This document shows positions 1 through 7,474 of a stretch of DNA of 36,014 bases, in pieces. The notes beneath the pieces were generated by a model. The model was not told where the DNA came from and searched no databases. It saw only the letters and a list, made by a program, of their open reading frames with translations. The translations under genes and the position numbers were made by a program. Numbering within the stretch: the first letter of the stretch is position 1; every line of letters begins with the position of its first letter. Source of the DNA: Streptomyces sennicomposti (GTDB lineage: Bacteria > Actinomycetota > Actinomycetes > Streptomycetales > Streptomycetaceae); assembly GCF_019890635.1 (NCBI RefSeq), contig NZ_JAIOAB010000069.1, positions 1 to 36,014 of the forward strand, written 5' to 3'.

Positions 1-24
1 TCGACGGTCCGGCGCCTGGCCTCC

Positions 25-180
25 GCCGCTCCAGGCGGTGCCCCACCGGTTCAGCCGCTGGCCCGCCGCTCCAGGCGGTGCCCCACCGGTTCGGCCGCTG
101 GCCCCGCCGCTGCAGGCGGTGCCCCACCGGTTCAGCCGCTGGCCCCGCCGCTCCAGGCGGTGCCCCGCCGGTCCGGCCGG
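25..180. repeat. Imperfect tandem repeat, four copies of about 41 bp
   Basis: Four near-identical copies begin at 25, 65, 106 and 147, with periods of 40, 41 and 41 bp. The last copy is partial and diverges after about 168. Each unit has a CCGC/GCGG inverted arm pair and a GGTTCAGCCGCTGG-like word. The period is not a multiple of three, so this is not a repetitive protein. It lies just beyond the stop codon of the minus-strand MEDS/HATPase gene. No gene is supported in 1-221. Confidence 0.8.
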
Positions 181-221
181 CGAGACCTCAACGGCACCGG
201 CACCGGCACCGGCCGGTGCCG

Positions 222-1154
222 TCAACGCGGCAGCCGGGCGCGGATCGTGGTGCCGTGCGGACCCGTGTGCACGCGGACCAGGTCGGCGATCAGGTTCACC
301 ATGAGCAGGCCGCGGCCGCCGCGCTGGTCGCGGGCGGCCGGTCTGCGCCCGGCCAGCGGATCGTCCATGCGTCCGCCGTCCCGCACTTCGCACACCACGC
401 GCCCGTCCTCGGCCCACACCCGCAGCTCCCCCGAACCGCCGCCGTGCACCACGCTGTTGGTGGTCAGCTCGGCGGCGACCAGGGCCAGGTCCTCCAGCCG
501 CCGCCGGTCCAGGCCGAGCCGCGCGCCCTCGGCCGAGGCCGCGTGCCGGGCCCGGGACAGGGTCGGCGCGGTGAAGGGGAAGGACAGCGCGCCGGGCACG
601 GGCGGCAACGGCTCGTTGTAGCGGGCGTGGACGCGCTCGGGGGCGTATCCGGCGCTGACGCGCGCCTCGGTGGACCCGGCGGGCACGACCACGGGATGGG
701 TGGCGTGGGCGTCGGCGAGGGCCCGCTCGTCCAGTCGCCCGGCGTCGTACGGGCACAGGACGGACACCTCGCGGCCCCGGAACGCCGCGTTGATCAGCGC
801 CTCGTGCTGGACGCAGGCCGCGTACTCGGCGGGCGTGCGGCCGTACCAGACGGGCTCGCCGACGATCCGCACCCGGCGGCCGGGCGGCTGCGCGTCGGCG
901 AAGGCGCGCAGCACGCCGGGGATGATCCGGCCGGGGTTGCGGCCCGCCTCGCGCATGTCCAGCAGCCGTACCCGGCCCGCGTCCGCGCCGAGTTCGGCCT
1001 CGATCAGCCGGAGGTTCTCGGCGGGGACGGCCACCGCCACCGGTTCGCCCGCGGCGAGGGCGGCCCGGACGAAGGGCACGGTGCCGGCGAGGTACTCCCG
1101 TGCGTCCCGGTAGAACAGCGCGGGGTGGACGAAGGGCTCCACGGCGGCGGTCAT
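222..1154 (-). CDS. MEDS-domain sensor fused to a HATPase_c anti-sigma kinase domain
   Basis: This 310-residue protein has two parts. Residues about 8-180 resemble the MEDS (DcmR-type) sensory domain, with the motifs HPALFYRD and VRIVGEPVW. Residues about 195-310 form a GHKL ATPase of the RsbW/SpoIIAB type: the N-box is ELTTNSVVHGGG (Asn233), the G1 box is VCEVRDGG (Asp259), and the G2 box is GGRGLLMVNLIADLV. There is no phosphoacceptor His domain. By family it should bind ATP and act as an anti-sigma factor or as a serine kinase on a STAS partner. Its start overlaps the stop of the upstream STAS gene by four bases (ATGA, 1151-1154), which argues for translational coupling and a shared pathway. 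The ligand of the MEDS domain is unknown. Family assignment is firm; the sigma factor controlled cannot be read from the sequence. Confidence 0.85.
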   Translation of the reverse strand: MTAAVEPFVHPALFYRDAREYLAGTVPFVRAALAAGEPVAVAVPAENLRLIEAELGADAGRVRLLDMREAGRNPGRIIPGVLRAFADAQPPGRRVRIVGEPVWYGRTPAEYAACVQHEALINAAFRGREVSVLCPYDAGRLDERALADAHATHPVVVPAGSTEARVSAGYAPERVHARYNEPLPPVPGALSFPFTAPTLSRARHAASAEGARLGLDRRRLEDLALVAAELTTNSVVHGGGSGELRVWAEDGRVVCEVRDGGRMDDPLAGRRPAARDQRGGRGLLMVNLIADLVRVHTGPHGTTIRARLPR

Positions 1155-1519
1155 GACGGCGACACCTCGATCCCGGTCAGTCCGGGCCAGAACAGCTCCA
1201 GCATCCGGGGCACCGCGGCCGGCGGCCGGGCGAGCACGATCCGGCGGCCGGGTGCCAGCCGCCGCGCGGCGTCCGCGAGCACGTCGACGCCGGCCACGTC
1301 GACGAAGGTCACGGCGGACAGTTCCAGCCGGTACACGTCCTCACCCGCGCTCACCGCCTGGTCCAGCGCGCGCTGCCAGATCGCGCGGGTGGCCAGGCTC
1401 ACCTCCCCCGCCGCCCGCAGCCCGGCCCGGCGGGGCAGCGGGGACACCCGCAGCCCGGGCGCGGCGCCGTCGGGCGCGGACGCGCAGGCGAAGGTCCCCC
1501 TCCGGTTCGGGATGTCCAC
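1151..1519 (-). CDS. STAS-domain anti-sigma factor antagonist
   Basis: A 122-residue single STAS domain. I chose the GTG start at 1519 because an AGGGGGAC Shine-Dalgarno sequence lies about 5 nt upstream and the protein then has normal STAS length. A longer in-frame reading back to 1768 has a low-complexity Arg/Gly-rich extension and is unlikely. The core RLELSAVTFVDVAGVDVL matches the strand-helix of SpoIIAA/RsbV proteins. At the site where those proteins carry the phosphorylated Ser (DSSG or DTSG), this one reads D74-V-A-G, so the usual acceptor is missing. By family it would bind the HATPase domain of the coupled downstream gene and release its sigma target. Missing phosphoacceptor suggests it is not switched off by that kinase in the classical way, which is inference. 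Confidence 0.8.
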   Translation of the reverse strand: MDIPNRRGTFACASAPDGAAPGLRVSPLPRRAGLRAAGEVSLATRAIWQRALDQAVSAGEDVYRLELSAVTFVDVAGVDVLADAARRLAPGRRIVLARPPAAVPRMLELFWPGLTGIEVSPS

Positions 1520-1777
1520 ACCGTCCCCCTGTCGCTCACGGACACAGGGCACAGTACGCCCCGTCGCCCGCCGTCCAGGTGTACGCCGCCGGGGAGCGGG
1601 CAGGCGCAGTTCGGCAGCGCCGGGAAACCGCGGACCGCGCCCGGCCCGCGACCCGCACCGGCCGCACCGGCCGTGCGGCCGACCGTACGGGCCAGGACGG
1701 CCGCGTCCCCCGGCGGCGACGGGGAACGCGATGTCGTATGACGCGCGCGGACTGTCGGGGACGGACAAGGCGGGAAC

Positions 1778-2557
1778 ATGACCTCAGCGGCACCACCACC
1801 TCTCCCACCGCTCGCTCGCCGGCTGACCACGCTCGCCGGCGCCCTGACCGTCGACGTCCGCACCTTCCCGGACGGCCGGGCGGTGCTGCGCCCGCGCGGC
1901 GAGCTGGTGCACGGCTGCGCCCGGACGCTGGCGAAGGCGCTGGCCGGACTGCCGGCGGAAACGACCCGCGTCGATCTGGACCTGGCCCTGGTGACCTTCA
2001 TGGACACGGCGGGGCTGGAACTGCTGGACGTCCTCGACGGGTACGGCCGCGCCCGGCTGGTCCCGGTGACGGCCACCGGCTGGACGGGACAGCCCCTGCG
2101 CATCCTGGAGCTGGCCGGCCTGGACACCGCGGACCCGCTGAAACCGGCGGTGCCCGGTCCTCCGGTCCCGGCGACCCGGGCGGCCTCGGCGGTGGCCGTG
2201 GAACGGGCGGAACGGCTGCGGCAGTTGCAGCAGGAGGTGGCGCAGCTGCGCCAGGCCATCGCCTCCCGCCCGGTGATCGACCAGGCGCGCGGCATCCTGA
2301 TGGCCGCCCACGCCTGCACCCCGCAGCAGGCCTGGGACATCCTCCGGGAGGCCTCGCAGCGGTCGAACACCAAGCTCCGCACGGTCGCCGCCTGGGTGGT
2401 CGAGGGCGCCCGGCCCGACGCCCCCGCGCCGCCGCCCGCGCTGCGCCACGCCCTGCGCGCGGCGATCGCCCGCACGACGGCCCCGGCACCGGCACCGGAC
2501 GGCGGCAGCGGGAGCGACAACGGGAGCGGGCGCGACAACGGGAGCAGGCGCGGGTAG
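1778..2557 (+). CDS. STAS-ANTAR regulator (putative RNA-binding antiterminator)
   Basis: A 259-residue protein. Residues about 20-115 are STAS-like (TFMDTAGLELLDVLDGYG). A Leu/Gln-rich coiled segment of about residues 145-165 (ERLRQLQQEVAQLRQAI) leads into an ANTAR domain at about 160-215 with the signature VIDQARGILM and the following helix TPQQAWDILREASQ. ANTAR domains bind paired RNA hairpins and prevent transcription termination. The STAS domain is the probable input. The C-terminal 50 residues are Ala/Pro then Gly/Ser/Asp-Asn rich and likely disordered (GSGSDNGSGRDNGSRRG). The ATG follows GGCGGGAAC. The gene is divergent from the STAS/MEDS pair across 258 bp, so the three probably form one signalling module. 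The RNA target is not visible here. Confidence 0.85.
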   Translation: MTSAAPPPLPPLARRLTTLAGALTVDVRTFPDGRAVLRPRGELVHGCARTLAKALAGLPAETTRVDLDLALVTFMDTAGLELLDVLDGYGRARLVPVTATGWTGQPLRILELAGLDTADPLKPAVPGPPVPATRAASAVAVERAERLRQLQQEVAQLRQAIASRPVIDQARGILMAAHACTPQQAWDILREASQRSNTKLRTVAAWVVEGARPDAPAPPPALRHALRAAIARTTAPAPAPDGGSGSDNGSGRDNGSRRG

Positions 2558-2693
2558 CGGGCGGCCGGAGGGCGACTGTCCGGAGGGTGACTGTGGTGTT
2601 CCCCGGTCCGGGGGTACTCGGCCTGCCGGACGAGTGACCAGCCCGCCCGTGTCCGTATGTCCGCAGGATCCGCATGTCCGCAGGAGCAGCACG

Positions 2694-2861
2694 ATGAGAG
2701 AGCACACCCCGTCCCAGGCCGAGGGCGAACGGGACGACAACGACACCCGGCGCGGCGCGGAGCCGCCCGACACCCCCTACCCGACCCCCTCCCAGGCGGA
2801 GGGCGACCGCGACGACCTGCCGGAGACCTCCGACGCCGCGGACGACGGCCGCCGCCGCTGA
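2694..2861 (+). CDS. Small charged hypothetical protein with a PSQAEGxRDD repeat
   Basis: A 55-residue protein starting MREHTPSQAEGERDDNDT. I chose the ATG at 2694 because AGGAG lies 7 nt upstream at 2682-2686; an ATG at 2634 lacks a convincing site. The protein is very hydrophilic, has no Cys or hydrophobic core, and holds two copies of a decapeptide: PSQAEGERDD near the start and PSQAEGDRDD about 26 residues later. The tail is acidic, then basic (DAADDGRRR). It is probably disordered. It lies 136 bp after the STAS-ANTAR gene, so it could be co-transcribed. I do not recognise a family and assign no function. Confidence 0.55.
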   Translation: MREHTPSQAEGERDDNDTRRGAEPPDTPYPTPSQAEGDRDDLPETSDAADDGRRR

Positions 2862-2955
2862 AGCCGTACGGAAGGCGACCGGTGGCACCCGAGCGGTACG
2901 GGACCGAGCCGTACGGAAGGAGACCGGTGACGTCTGAGCCGTACGGGGAGGGCCG
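2861..2955. repeat. Intergenic repeats with a CCGTACGG core
   Basis: The word GCCGTACGGAAGG occurs at 2863 and 2908 (spacing 45), with a shorter GCCGTACGGGG copy at 2938 and a related GCGGTACGGG between them. GACCGGTG follows the first two copies. CCGTACGG is its own reverse complement. The same core recurs in the gene-free region at 9491-9560, and a relative is found at 25890-25995. Confidence 0.6.
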
Positions 2956-3064
2956 TGGGGGAAGGACCCGGCCAACCGGGTGAGCGGTGGCCGCCGCTTC
3001 GGCGTGGCGACCACCGCGGCCGCGTACGGACAGGTCAGATCGATTCTGCGCCTGCACTGCGAGG

Positions 3065-3138
3065 TGGGGCGGGTGGGACTCGAACCCACGGCCGACGGAT
3101 TATGAGTCCGCTGCTCTAACCGGCTGAGCTACCGCCCC
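3065..3138 (-). tRNA. tRNA with CAT anticodon, probably tRNA-Ile2 (lysidine type), otherwise elongator tRNA-Met
   Basis: The minus strand folds into a full cloverleaf of 74 nt: acceptor GGGGCGG/CCGCCCC, D arm GCTC/GAGC, anticodon stem GCGGA/TCCGT with loop CTCATAA, and T arm GTGGG-TTCGAGT-CCCAC. CC of the CCA end follows in the DNA. The anticodon is CAT. It is not the initiator, because the acceptor has a paired first base pair. The GAGCAG junction before the anticodon stem resembles known bacterial tRNA-Ile2 more than elongator tRNA-Met, so TilS-modified tRNA-Ile is my preferred reading. Sequence alone does not settle it. Confidence 0.93.
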
Positions 3139-3293
3139 GTTCGGCGCGTCGCGTACATGTGTGCGCGCCGTCTGCCGCAGCATAGCCGCTCATACGATCT
3201 CCTGCTTCGTCATGGTCGGCTTGCCTCGGCCCTTCATGACCTTGAGGACTCCGCCACGGACCGCGCGGTTCCCAGGTCACGAAACCGGACATG

Positions 3294-3315
3294 AAAAAGG
3301 ACCCCGCAGGGTCCT
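3294..3315 (-). terminator. Rho-independent terminator of the tRNA-Asn pair
   Basis: On the minus strand a 7-bp stem (AGGACCC/GGGTCCT, loop TGCG) is followed by TTTTT. It lies 12 bases beyond the 3' end of the downstream tRNA-Asn gene. It is one of the few terminators in the window with a clear U-tract. Confidence 0.85.
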
Positions 3316-3326
3316 CGTTCACGATG

Positions 3327-3399
3327 CTCCCCCGACTGGACTCGAACCAGTAACCTGCCGGTTAACAGCCGGCTGCTCTGCCAATTGAGCTACGGAGGA
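3327..3399 (-). tRNA. tRNA-Asn (GTT), downstream copy
   Basis: A 73-nt cloverleaf on the minus strand: acceptor TCCTCCG/CGGGGGA with a T-G pair, D arm GCTC/GAGC, anticodon stem GCCGG-CTGTTAA-CCGGC with anticodon GTT, T arm ACTGG-TTCGAGT-CCAGT, discriminator G. No CCA is encoded. It is identical to the copy at 3405-3477, and the two are separated by only 5 bp (3400-3404), so they are surely one transcript ending at the 3294-3315 terminator. Confidence 0.97.
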
Positions 3400-3404
3400 C
3401 CGAG

Positions 3405-3477
3405 CTCCCCCGACTGGACTCGAACCAGTAACCTGCCGGTTAACAGCCGGCTGCTCTGCCAATTGAGCTACGGAGGA
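3405..3477 (-). tRNA. tRNA-Asn (GTT), upstream copy
   Basis: Identical in all 73 positions to the tRNA-Asn at 3327-3399 and transcribed first. The pair forms a 78-bp-period tandem duplication. The 5-nt spacer CTCGG (transcript sense) leaves little room for separate processing signals, so RNase P and 3' trimming must resolve the two from one precursor. Confidence 0.97.
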
Positions 3478-3624
3478 ATGCCTCGTCGCATCGAACGCGT
3501 CTGCCTGGGTATTCGCCAGGGGGCGCGCGCTCGCTGCGACACATACATTAGCGCAAGCAGGGGGGTGCTTTGCCAATCGGTTCCCCCCGGCTCCGACTCG
3601 AGGCAGAACGAAGGGTGGCCAACC

Positions 3625-3927
3625 ATGCGGTACCGGCTCGTGTTCATCGCAGGGCTCGCCGTGGGGTACGTACTGGGCACGAAGGCGGGACGTGAGCGCT
3701 ACGAGCAGCTCCGCAACTCCGCACGGCAGGTCGCGCAGAACCCGGCGGTGCGCAACACCGCCGAGACGGCGGCGCAGCAGGGCCGCCAGTTCGCGGACAA
3801 GGCGTACCACGTGGTCAGCGACAAGGTCGGCGACCATGTGCCGGAGTCCGTGGCGCAGCGGGTGCGCTCGCTGCGCGGCCACGGCAACGGCAGCGGCCCG
3901 GACGACTGGGGCACCAGCAACACCTGA
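3625..3927 (+). CDS. YtxH-like small membrane-associated protein
   Basis: A 100-residue protein. The ATG at 3625 has AAGGG about 9 nt upstream; an upstream reading runs through the tRNA genes and is rejected. Residues about 5-17 are hydrophobic (LVFIAGLAVGYVLG) and are followed by TKAGRERYEQLR, the typical layout of YtxH-type proteins: a Gly-rich membrane segment, then a long amphipathic helix with Gln/Ala/Lys (SARQVAQNPAVRNTAETAAQQG). The C-terminus is Gly/Asn-rich and polar. The role is unknown; relatives are linked to general stress in Bacillus. The last 20 bp of the gene, including the stop, are duplicated directly downstream. Confidence 0.8.
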   Translation: MRYRLVFIAGLAVGYVLGTKAGRERYEQLRNSARQVAQNPAVRNTAETAAQQGRQFADKAYHVVSDKVGDHVPESVAQRVRSLRGHGNGSGPDDWGTSNT

Positions 3928-3947
3928 GGGGCGCCAGCAGCACCTGA
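3908..3947. repeat. 20-bp tandem duplication across a stop codon
   Basis: Positions 3908-3927 (last codons and TGA of the YtxH-like gene) and 3928-3947 match at 18 of 20 positions. The second copy lies outside the reading frame's use because the first copy ends with the stop codon. Confidence 0.8.
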
Positions 3948-4098
3948 TCAGGGCGTCGCCCGCGCCCGCGCGGGGGGCGCCCGCGGCGTCCCGCCGGGCG
4001 CCCGGGACGCGGGCCGCACCCGTCGCGCACCCGCGAGAAAGCGTCCGCCTGGCGATCCGTGGCCCGAGCAGGGGTTGCGGTGCGGCAGAATTTTCGCC

Positions 4099-5553
4099 AT
4101 GGGGATAGTCGCCGGGTTGGACAGTTCACCTGATTTCACTCGCATCGTGGTCTGCGACACGGACACGGGCGCCGTGCTCCGGCAGGGCTACGCGCCGCAT
4201 CCGGTGGAGAGCCCCGAGGGGGGCGGCCGCCCTGCCGACGTCGATCCGCAGGCCTGGCTGCTCTCGCTCGGGGAGGCCGCGGGCGGCGGGCTGCTGGAGG
4301 GCGTGCAGGCCATCGGCGTGTCCGCCCAGCAGAACGCGCTGGTCCCGCTGGACGCCCAGGGCTCCACGGTGCGGCCCGCGCTGGTGGGCGGCGACCGGCG
4401 GGCGCAGATCGCCGCGGCCGATCTGATCGACGCGCTCGGCGGCCGGGAGGCGTGGGCGCAGGCGGTGGGGCTCGTGCCGCAGGCCGCGCAGCCGGTGACG
4501 AAGCTGCGCTGGCTGGCGAAGAACGAGCCCGACGCGGCCCGGCGCACCGCCGTACTGCTCCAGGCGCACGACTGGCTGGTGTGGCAGCTGCTGGGGCGGC
4601 CGGCCCGGCGGACCACCGACCGCGGCGGCGCCTCCGGCACCGGCTACTGGTCGGCGGCCACCGGCGCCTACCGCCCCGATCTGGTGGAGCTGGCGCTCGG
4701 CCGCCAGGCCGTCCTCCCGGAGGTGATCGGCCCCGCCGAGGCGGCCGGCACGACCCCGGAGGGGCTGCTGATCTCGGCGGGCACCGGGGAGACCATGGCC
4801 GCCGCCTTCGGGCTCGGGCTCGGGCTCGGCGACGTGGTCGTCTCGCTCGGGGCGTCCGGCTCGGTGATGGCCGTGCACCCCGAGGCGCTGGTCGACCGGA
4901 CCGGCATGATCACCTCGCTCGCCGACGCGACCGGCATGCATCTGCCGGTGGTCACCACGCTGAACGCCGTGCGGGCCCTGCGCGGCACCGCCGAACTGCT
5001 CGGCCTGCCCGACCTGGAGTCGCTGTCCGATCTGGCGATGAAGTCGACGCCGGGCGCGCACGGGCTGGTGCTGCTGCCGTATCTGGAGGGCGAGCGGACC
5101 CCCGCCCTGCCGCACACCGCGGGCACCCTCGCGGGGCTGCGCCGCGAGTCGATGAAGCCGGAGCACCTGGCGCGGGCCGCGTTCGAGGGCATGCTGTGCG
5201 GGCTCGTGGACGCGCTGGACGTGCTGCGCGGGCGGGGCGTGGAGGTGCGGCGGGTGTTCCTGCTCGGACCGGCCGCCGAACTGCCCGCCGTGCAGGCCGC
5301 GGCGCCCGCGCTGTTCGGGGCGCAGGTCGTGGTGCCGCAGCCCGCGGACTACGCGGCGATCGGCGCCGCCCGGCAGGCCGCCTGGGCGCTCGGCGTCTCG
5401 CAGGGCGTCCTCGACCCGCGCACCCCGCCGCTGTGGCAGGGCGCGGCGGCGCAGGTCCTGGAGCCGGGCGAGGAGCTGGCGGTGGGCCAGGCGGTGCGCC
5501 AGCAGTACGTCTCGGTGCGCGAGCAGACCCACCCGGGGGCGTTCCACGGGTGA
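4099..5553 (+). CDS. FGGY-family carbohydrate kinase (xylulokinase-like)
   Basis: A 484-residue protein with the two-domain hexokinase fold of the FGGY family. The N-terminal phosphate loop is AGLDSSPDFTRIVVCD (residues about 5-20). GVSAQQNALVPLD is the counterpart of the GLSGQMHG segment of xylulokinase. The C-terminal half carries VVSLGASGSVMAV (about 248-260), LPYLEGERTPALP, LARAAFEGMLCGL and the end motif DYAAIGAARQAAWAL. Family members phosphorylate a sugar or polyol with ATP. Two differences stand out: the catalytic Asp of the GGGD loop is Glu231 (SAGTGETMAAA), and the adenine loop lacks the usual GGG (LLGPAAELPAVQ). It may act on another substrate or be weakly active. The ATG at 4099 has no convincing Shine-Dalgarno sequence. 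The gene stands alone, 187 bp before the ABC pair. Confidence 0.8.
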   Translation: MGIVAGLDSSPDFTRIVVCDTDTGAVLRQGYAPHPVESPEGGGRPADVDPQAWLLSLGEAAGGGLLEGVQAIGVSAQQNALVPLDAQGSTVRPALVGGDRRAQIAAADLIDALGGREAWAQAVGLVPQAAQPVTKLRWLAKNEPDAARRTAVLLQAHDWLVWQLLGRPARRTTDRGGASGTGYWSAATGAYRPDLVELALGRQAVLPEVIGPAEAAGTTPEGLLISAGTGETMAAAFGLGLGLGDVVVSLGASGSVMAVHPEALVDRTGMITSLADATGMHLPVVTTLNAVRALRGTAELLGLPDLESLSDLAMKSTPGAHGLVLLPYLEGERTPALPHTAGTLAGLRRESMKPEHLARAAFEGMLCGLVDALDVLRGRGVEVRRVFLLGPAAELPAVQAAAPALFGAQVVVPQPADYAAIGAARQAAWALGVSQGVLDPRTPPLWQGAAAQVLEPGEELAVGQAVRQQYVSVREQTHPGAFHG

Positions 5554-5650
5554 GGCCGCGGGCCACGGCGGAGGGATCGGGGCCGGACCGGCGGGCGTAG
5601 GGCGGATGGCCGAGTGCCGTCGGCCGTTGGTCCGCTATTGGGTTAATCAG

Positions 5651-5681
5651 TTGAGGTAACGCGGGTGGAGTGTCCGACGAT
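5651..5681 (+). promoter_or_regulatory. Possible promoter of the ABC exporter pair
   Basis: TTGAGG at 5651-5656 and GACGAT at 5676-5681 are separated by 19 bp, a loose match to a HrdB-type promoter. An inverted GTTA/TAAC pair overlaps the -35 region. The following leader to the GTG at 5741 is about 50 nt. This was read by eye only. Confidence 0.3.
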
Positions 5682-5740
5682 AGGGGCCAGGGGACGGACG
5701 ACACCCCGCCGCCCCGATCGCCGACTCCGAGAGACCCAGC

Positions 5741-7474
5741 GTGCTCCTAAGACTCCTGCGGACCTACCTCAGGCCCTACAAGAAACCGATATCCCTGCTG
5801 GTGCTGCTGCAGTTCCTGCAGACCTGCGCCACCCTCTACCTGCCGACGCTGAACGCCCACATCATCGACCAGGGCGTGGTGAAGGGCGACACCGGCTACA
5901 TCCTCACGTTCGGCGCCGTGATGATCGCCATCTCGCTGGCGCAGGTGGTGTGCAACATCGGCGCCGTCTACTACGGCGCCAAGACCGCCTCGTCGCTCGG
6001 CCGCGACGTCCGGGGCGCCGTCTTCGACCGCGTGCAGTCCTTCTCGGCGCGTGAGGTCGGCCACTTCGGCGCGCCCTCGCTCATCACCCGTACGACCAAC
6101 GACGTCCAGCAGGTGCAGATGCTGGCGCTGATGACGTTCACCCTGATGGTGTCGGCGCCCATCATGTGCGTGGGCGGTGTCGTGCTGGCGCTCGGTCTGG
6201 ACGTGCCGCTGTCCGGGGTGCTGGTCGCGGTCGTCCCGGTGCTGGCGATCTGCGTGACGCTGATCGTGCGCCGGCTGCGCCCGCTGTTCCGGTCGATGCA
6301 GACCCGGCTGGACACGGTGAACCGGGTGCTGCGCGAGCAGATCACCGGCAACCGCGTCATCCGCGCCTTCGTCCGCGACGAGTACGAGAACGACCGCTTC
6401 CGCAGGGCGAACGCCGACCTGACCGAGATGCAGCTGGCCACCGGGCGGCTGCTGGCGCTGATGTTCCCGATGGTGATGACGGTGGTGAACCTGTCGTCCA
6501 TCGCGGTGGTGTGGTTCGGCGCGCACCGCATCGACAGCGGCGGCATGCAGATCGGCGATCTGACGGCGTTCCTCGCCTATCTGATGCAGATCGTGATGTC
6601 CGTGATGATGGCCACCTTCATGTTCATGATGGTGCCGCGCGCCGAGGTGTGCGCCGAGCGCATCCAGGAGGTGCTGGACACCGAGTCGAGCGTCGTCCCG
6701 CCGCTCGCGCCCGTCCGGGAGCTGCGCAGCCACGGCCATCTGGAGCTGCGTCAGGCCGGCTTCCGCTACCCGGGGGCCGAGGAGCCGGTGCTCAGGTCCG
6801 TCGACCTGGTGGCCCGGCCCGGCGAGGTGACCGCGGTCATCGGCTCCACCGGCAGCGGCAAGTCCACGCTGCTCGGCCTGGTACCGCGCCTGTTCGACGC
6901 GACCGACGGCGAGGTCCTGGTCGACGGGGTGGACGTGCGCACGGTGGACCCGAAGCTGCTGGCCAGGACGGTCGGCATGGTGCCGCAGAAGCCGTACCTG
7001 TTCGCCGGGACCGTCGCCACCAACCTTCGCTACGGCAACCCGGACGCCACCGACGAGGAGCTGTGGCACGCGCTGGAGGTGGCGCAGGCCAAGGACTTCG
7101 TGAGCAAGCTGGAGGGCGGCCTGAACGCGCCGATCGCGCAGGGCGGCACCAACGTCTCCGGCGGTCAGCGCCAGCGTCTGGCGATCGCCCGCACGCTGGT
7201 GCAGCGCCCGGAGATCTACCTCTTCGACGACTCCTTCTCCGCGCTCGACTACGCCACCGACGCCGCCCTGCGCGCGGCGCTGGCCGAGGAGACCGCGGAG
7301 GCGACCGTCGTCATCGTCGCCCAGCGTGTGGCGACCATCCGCGACGCGGACCGGATCGTCGTCCTGGACGGCGGCCGGGTCGTCGGCGTGGGCCGCCACC
7401 ACGAGCTGATGGCGGACAACGAGACGTACCGGGAGATCGTGCTCTCCCAGCTGACGGAAGCGGAGGCCGCCTGA
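5741..7474 (+). CDS. ABC exporter half-transporter, degenerate-site subunit
   Basis: A 577-residue fusion of a six-helix exporter domain (about 1-310) and an ATPase domain. Walker A is GSTGSGKST (about 367-375), the Q-loop region is GMVPQKPYLFAGT, the signature is VSGGQRQRLAIAR, and Walker B is IYLFDDSFSALD. The residue after the Walker B Asp496 is Asp497 rather than the catalytic Glu. That substitution is typical of the degenerate-site partner in heterodimeric exporters (TM287/288, BmrCD type). The start is GTG at 5741; only a weak purine stretch precedes it. The stop overlaps the next gene's ATG by one base (TGATG), so the two subunits are co-translated. Substrate is unknown; relatives export drugs or lipids. 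Confidence 0.92.
   Translation: MLLRLLRTYLRPYKKPISLLVLLQFLQTCATLYLPTLNAHIIDQGVVKGDTGYILTFGAVMIAISLAQVVCNIGAVYYGAKTASSLGRDVRGAVFDRVQSFSAREVGHFGAPSLITRTTNDVQQVQMLALMTFTLMVSAPIMCVGGVVLALGLDVPLSGVLVAVVPVLAICVTLIVRRLRPLFRSMQTRLDTVNRVLREQITGNRVIRAFVRDEYENDRFRRANADLTEMQLATGRLLALMFPMVMTVVNLSSIAVVWFGAHRIDSGGMQIGDLTAFLAYLMQIVMSVMMATFMFMMVPRAEVCAERIQEVLDTESSVVPPLAPVRELRSHGHLELRQAGFRYPGAEEPVLRSVDLVARPGEVTAVIGSTGSGKSTLLGLVPRLFDATDGEVLVDGVDVRTVDPKLLARTVGMVPQKPYLFAGTVATNLRYGNPDATDEELWHALEVAQAKDFVSKLEGGLNAPIAQGGTNVSGGQRQRLAIARTLVQRPEIYLFDDSFSALDYATDAALRAALAEETAEATVVIVAQRVATIRDADRIVVLDGGRVVGVGRHHELMADNETYREIVLSQLTEAEAA

Noticed and set aside
3190..3237. Mini reading frame MKGRGKPTMTKQEIV on the minus strand
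   Set aside because: Lys-rich and peptide-like, but only 15 codons, with a poor ribosome site, and inside the probable tRNA promoter region. Not supported enough to list.
3065..3477. tRNA genes as a phage or ICE attachment site
   Set aside because: No integrase, excisionase or partial tRNA repeat is nearby; the duplicated tRNA-Asn is full length and identical.
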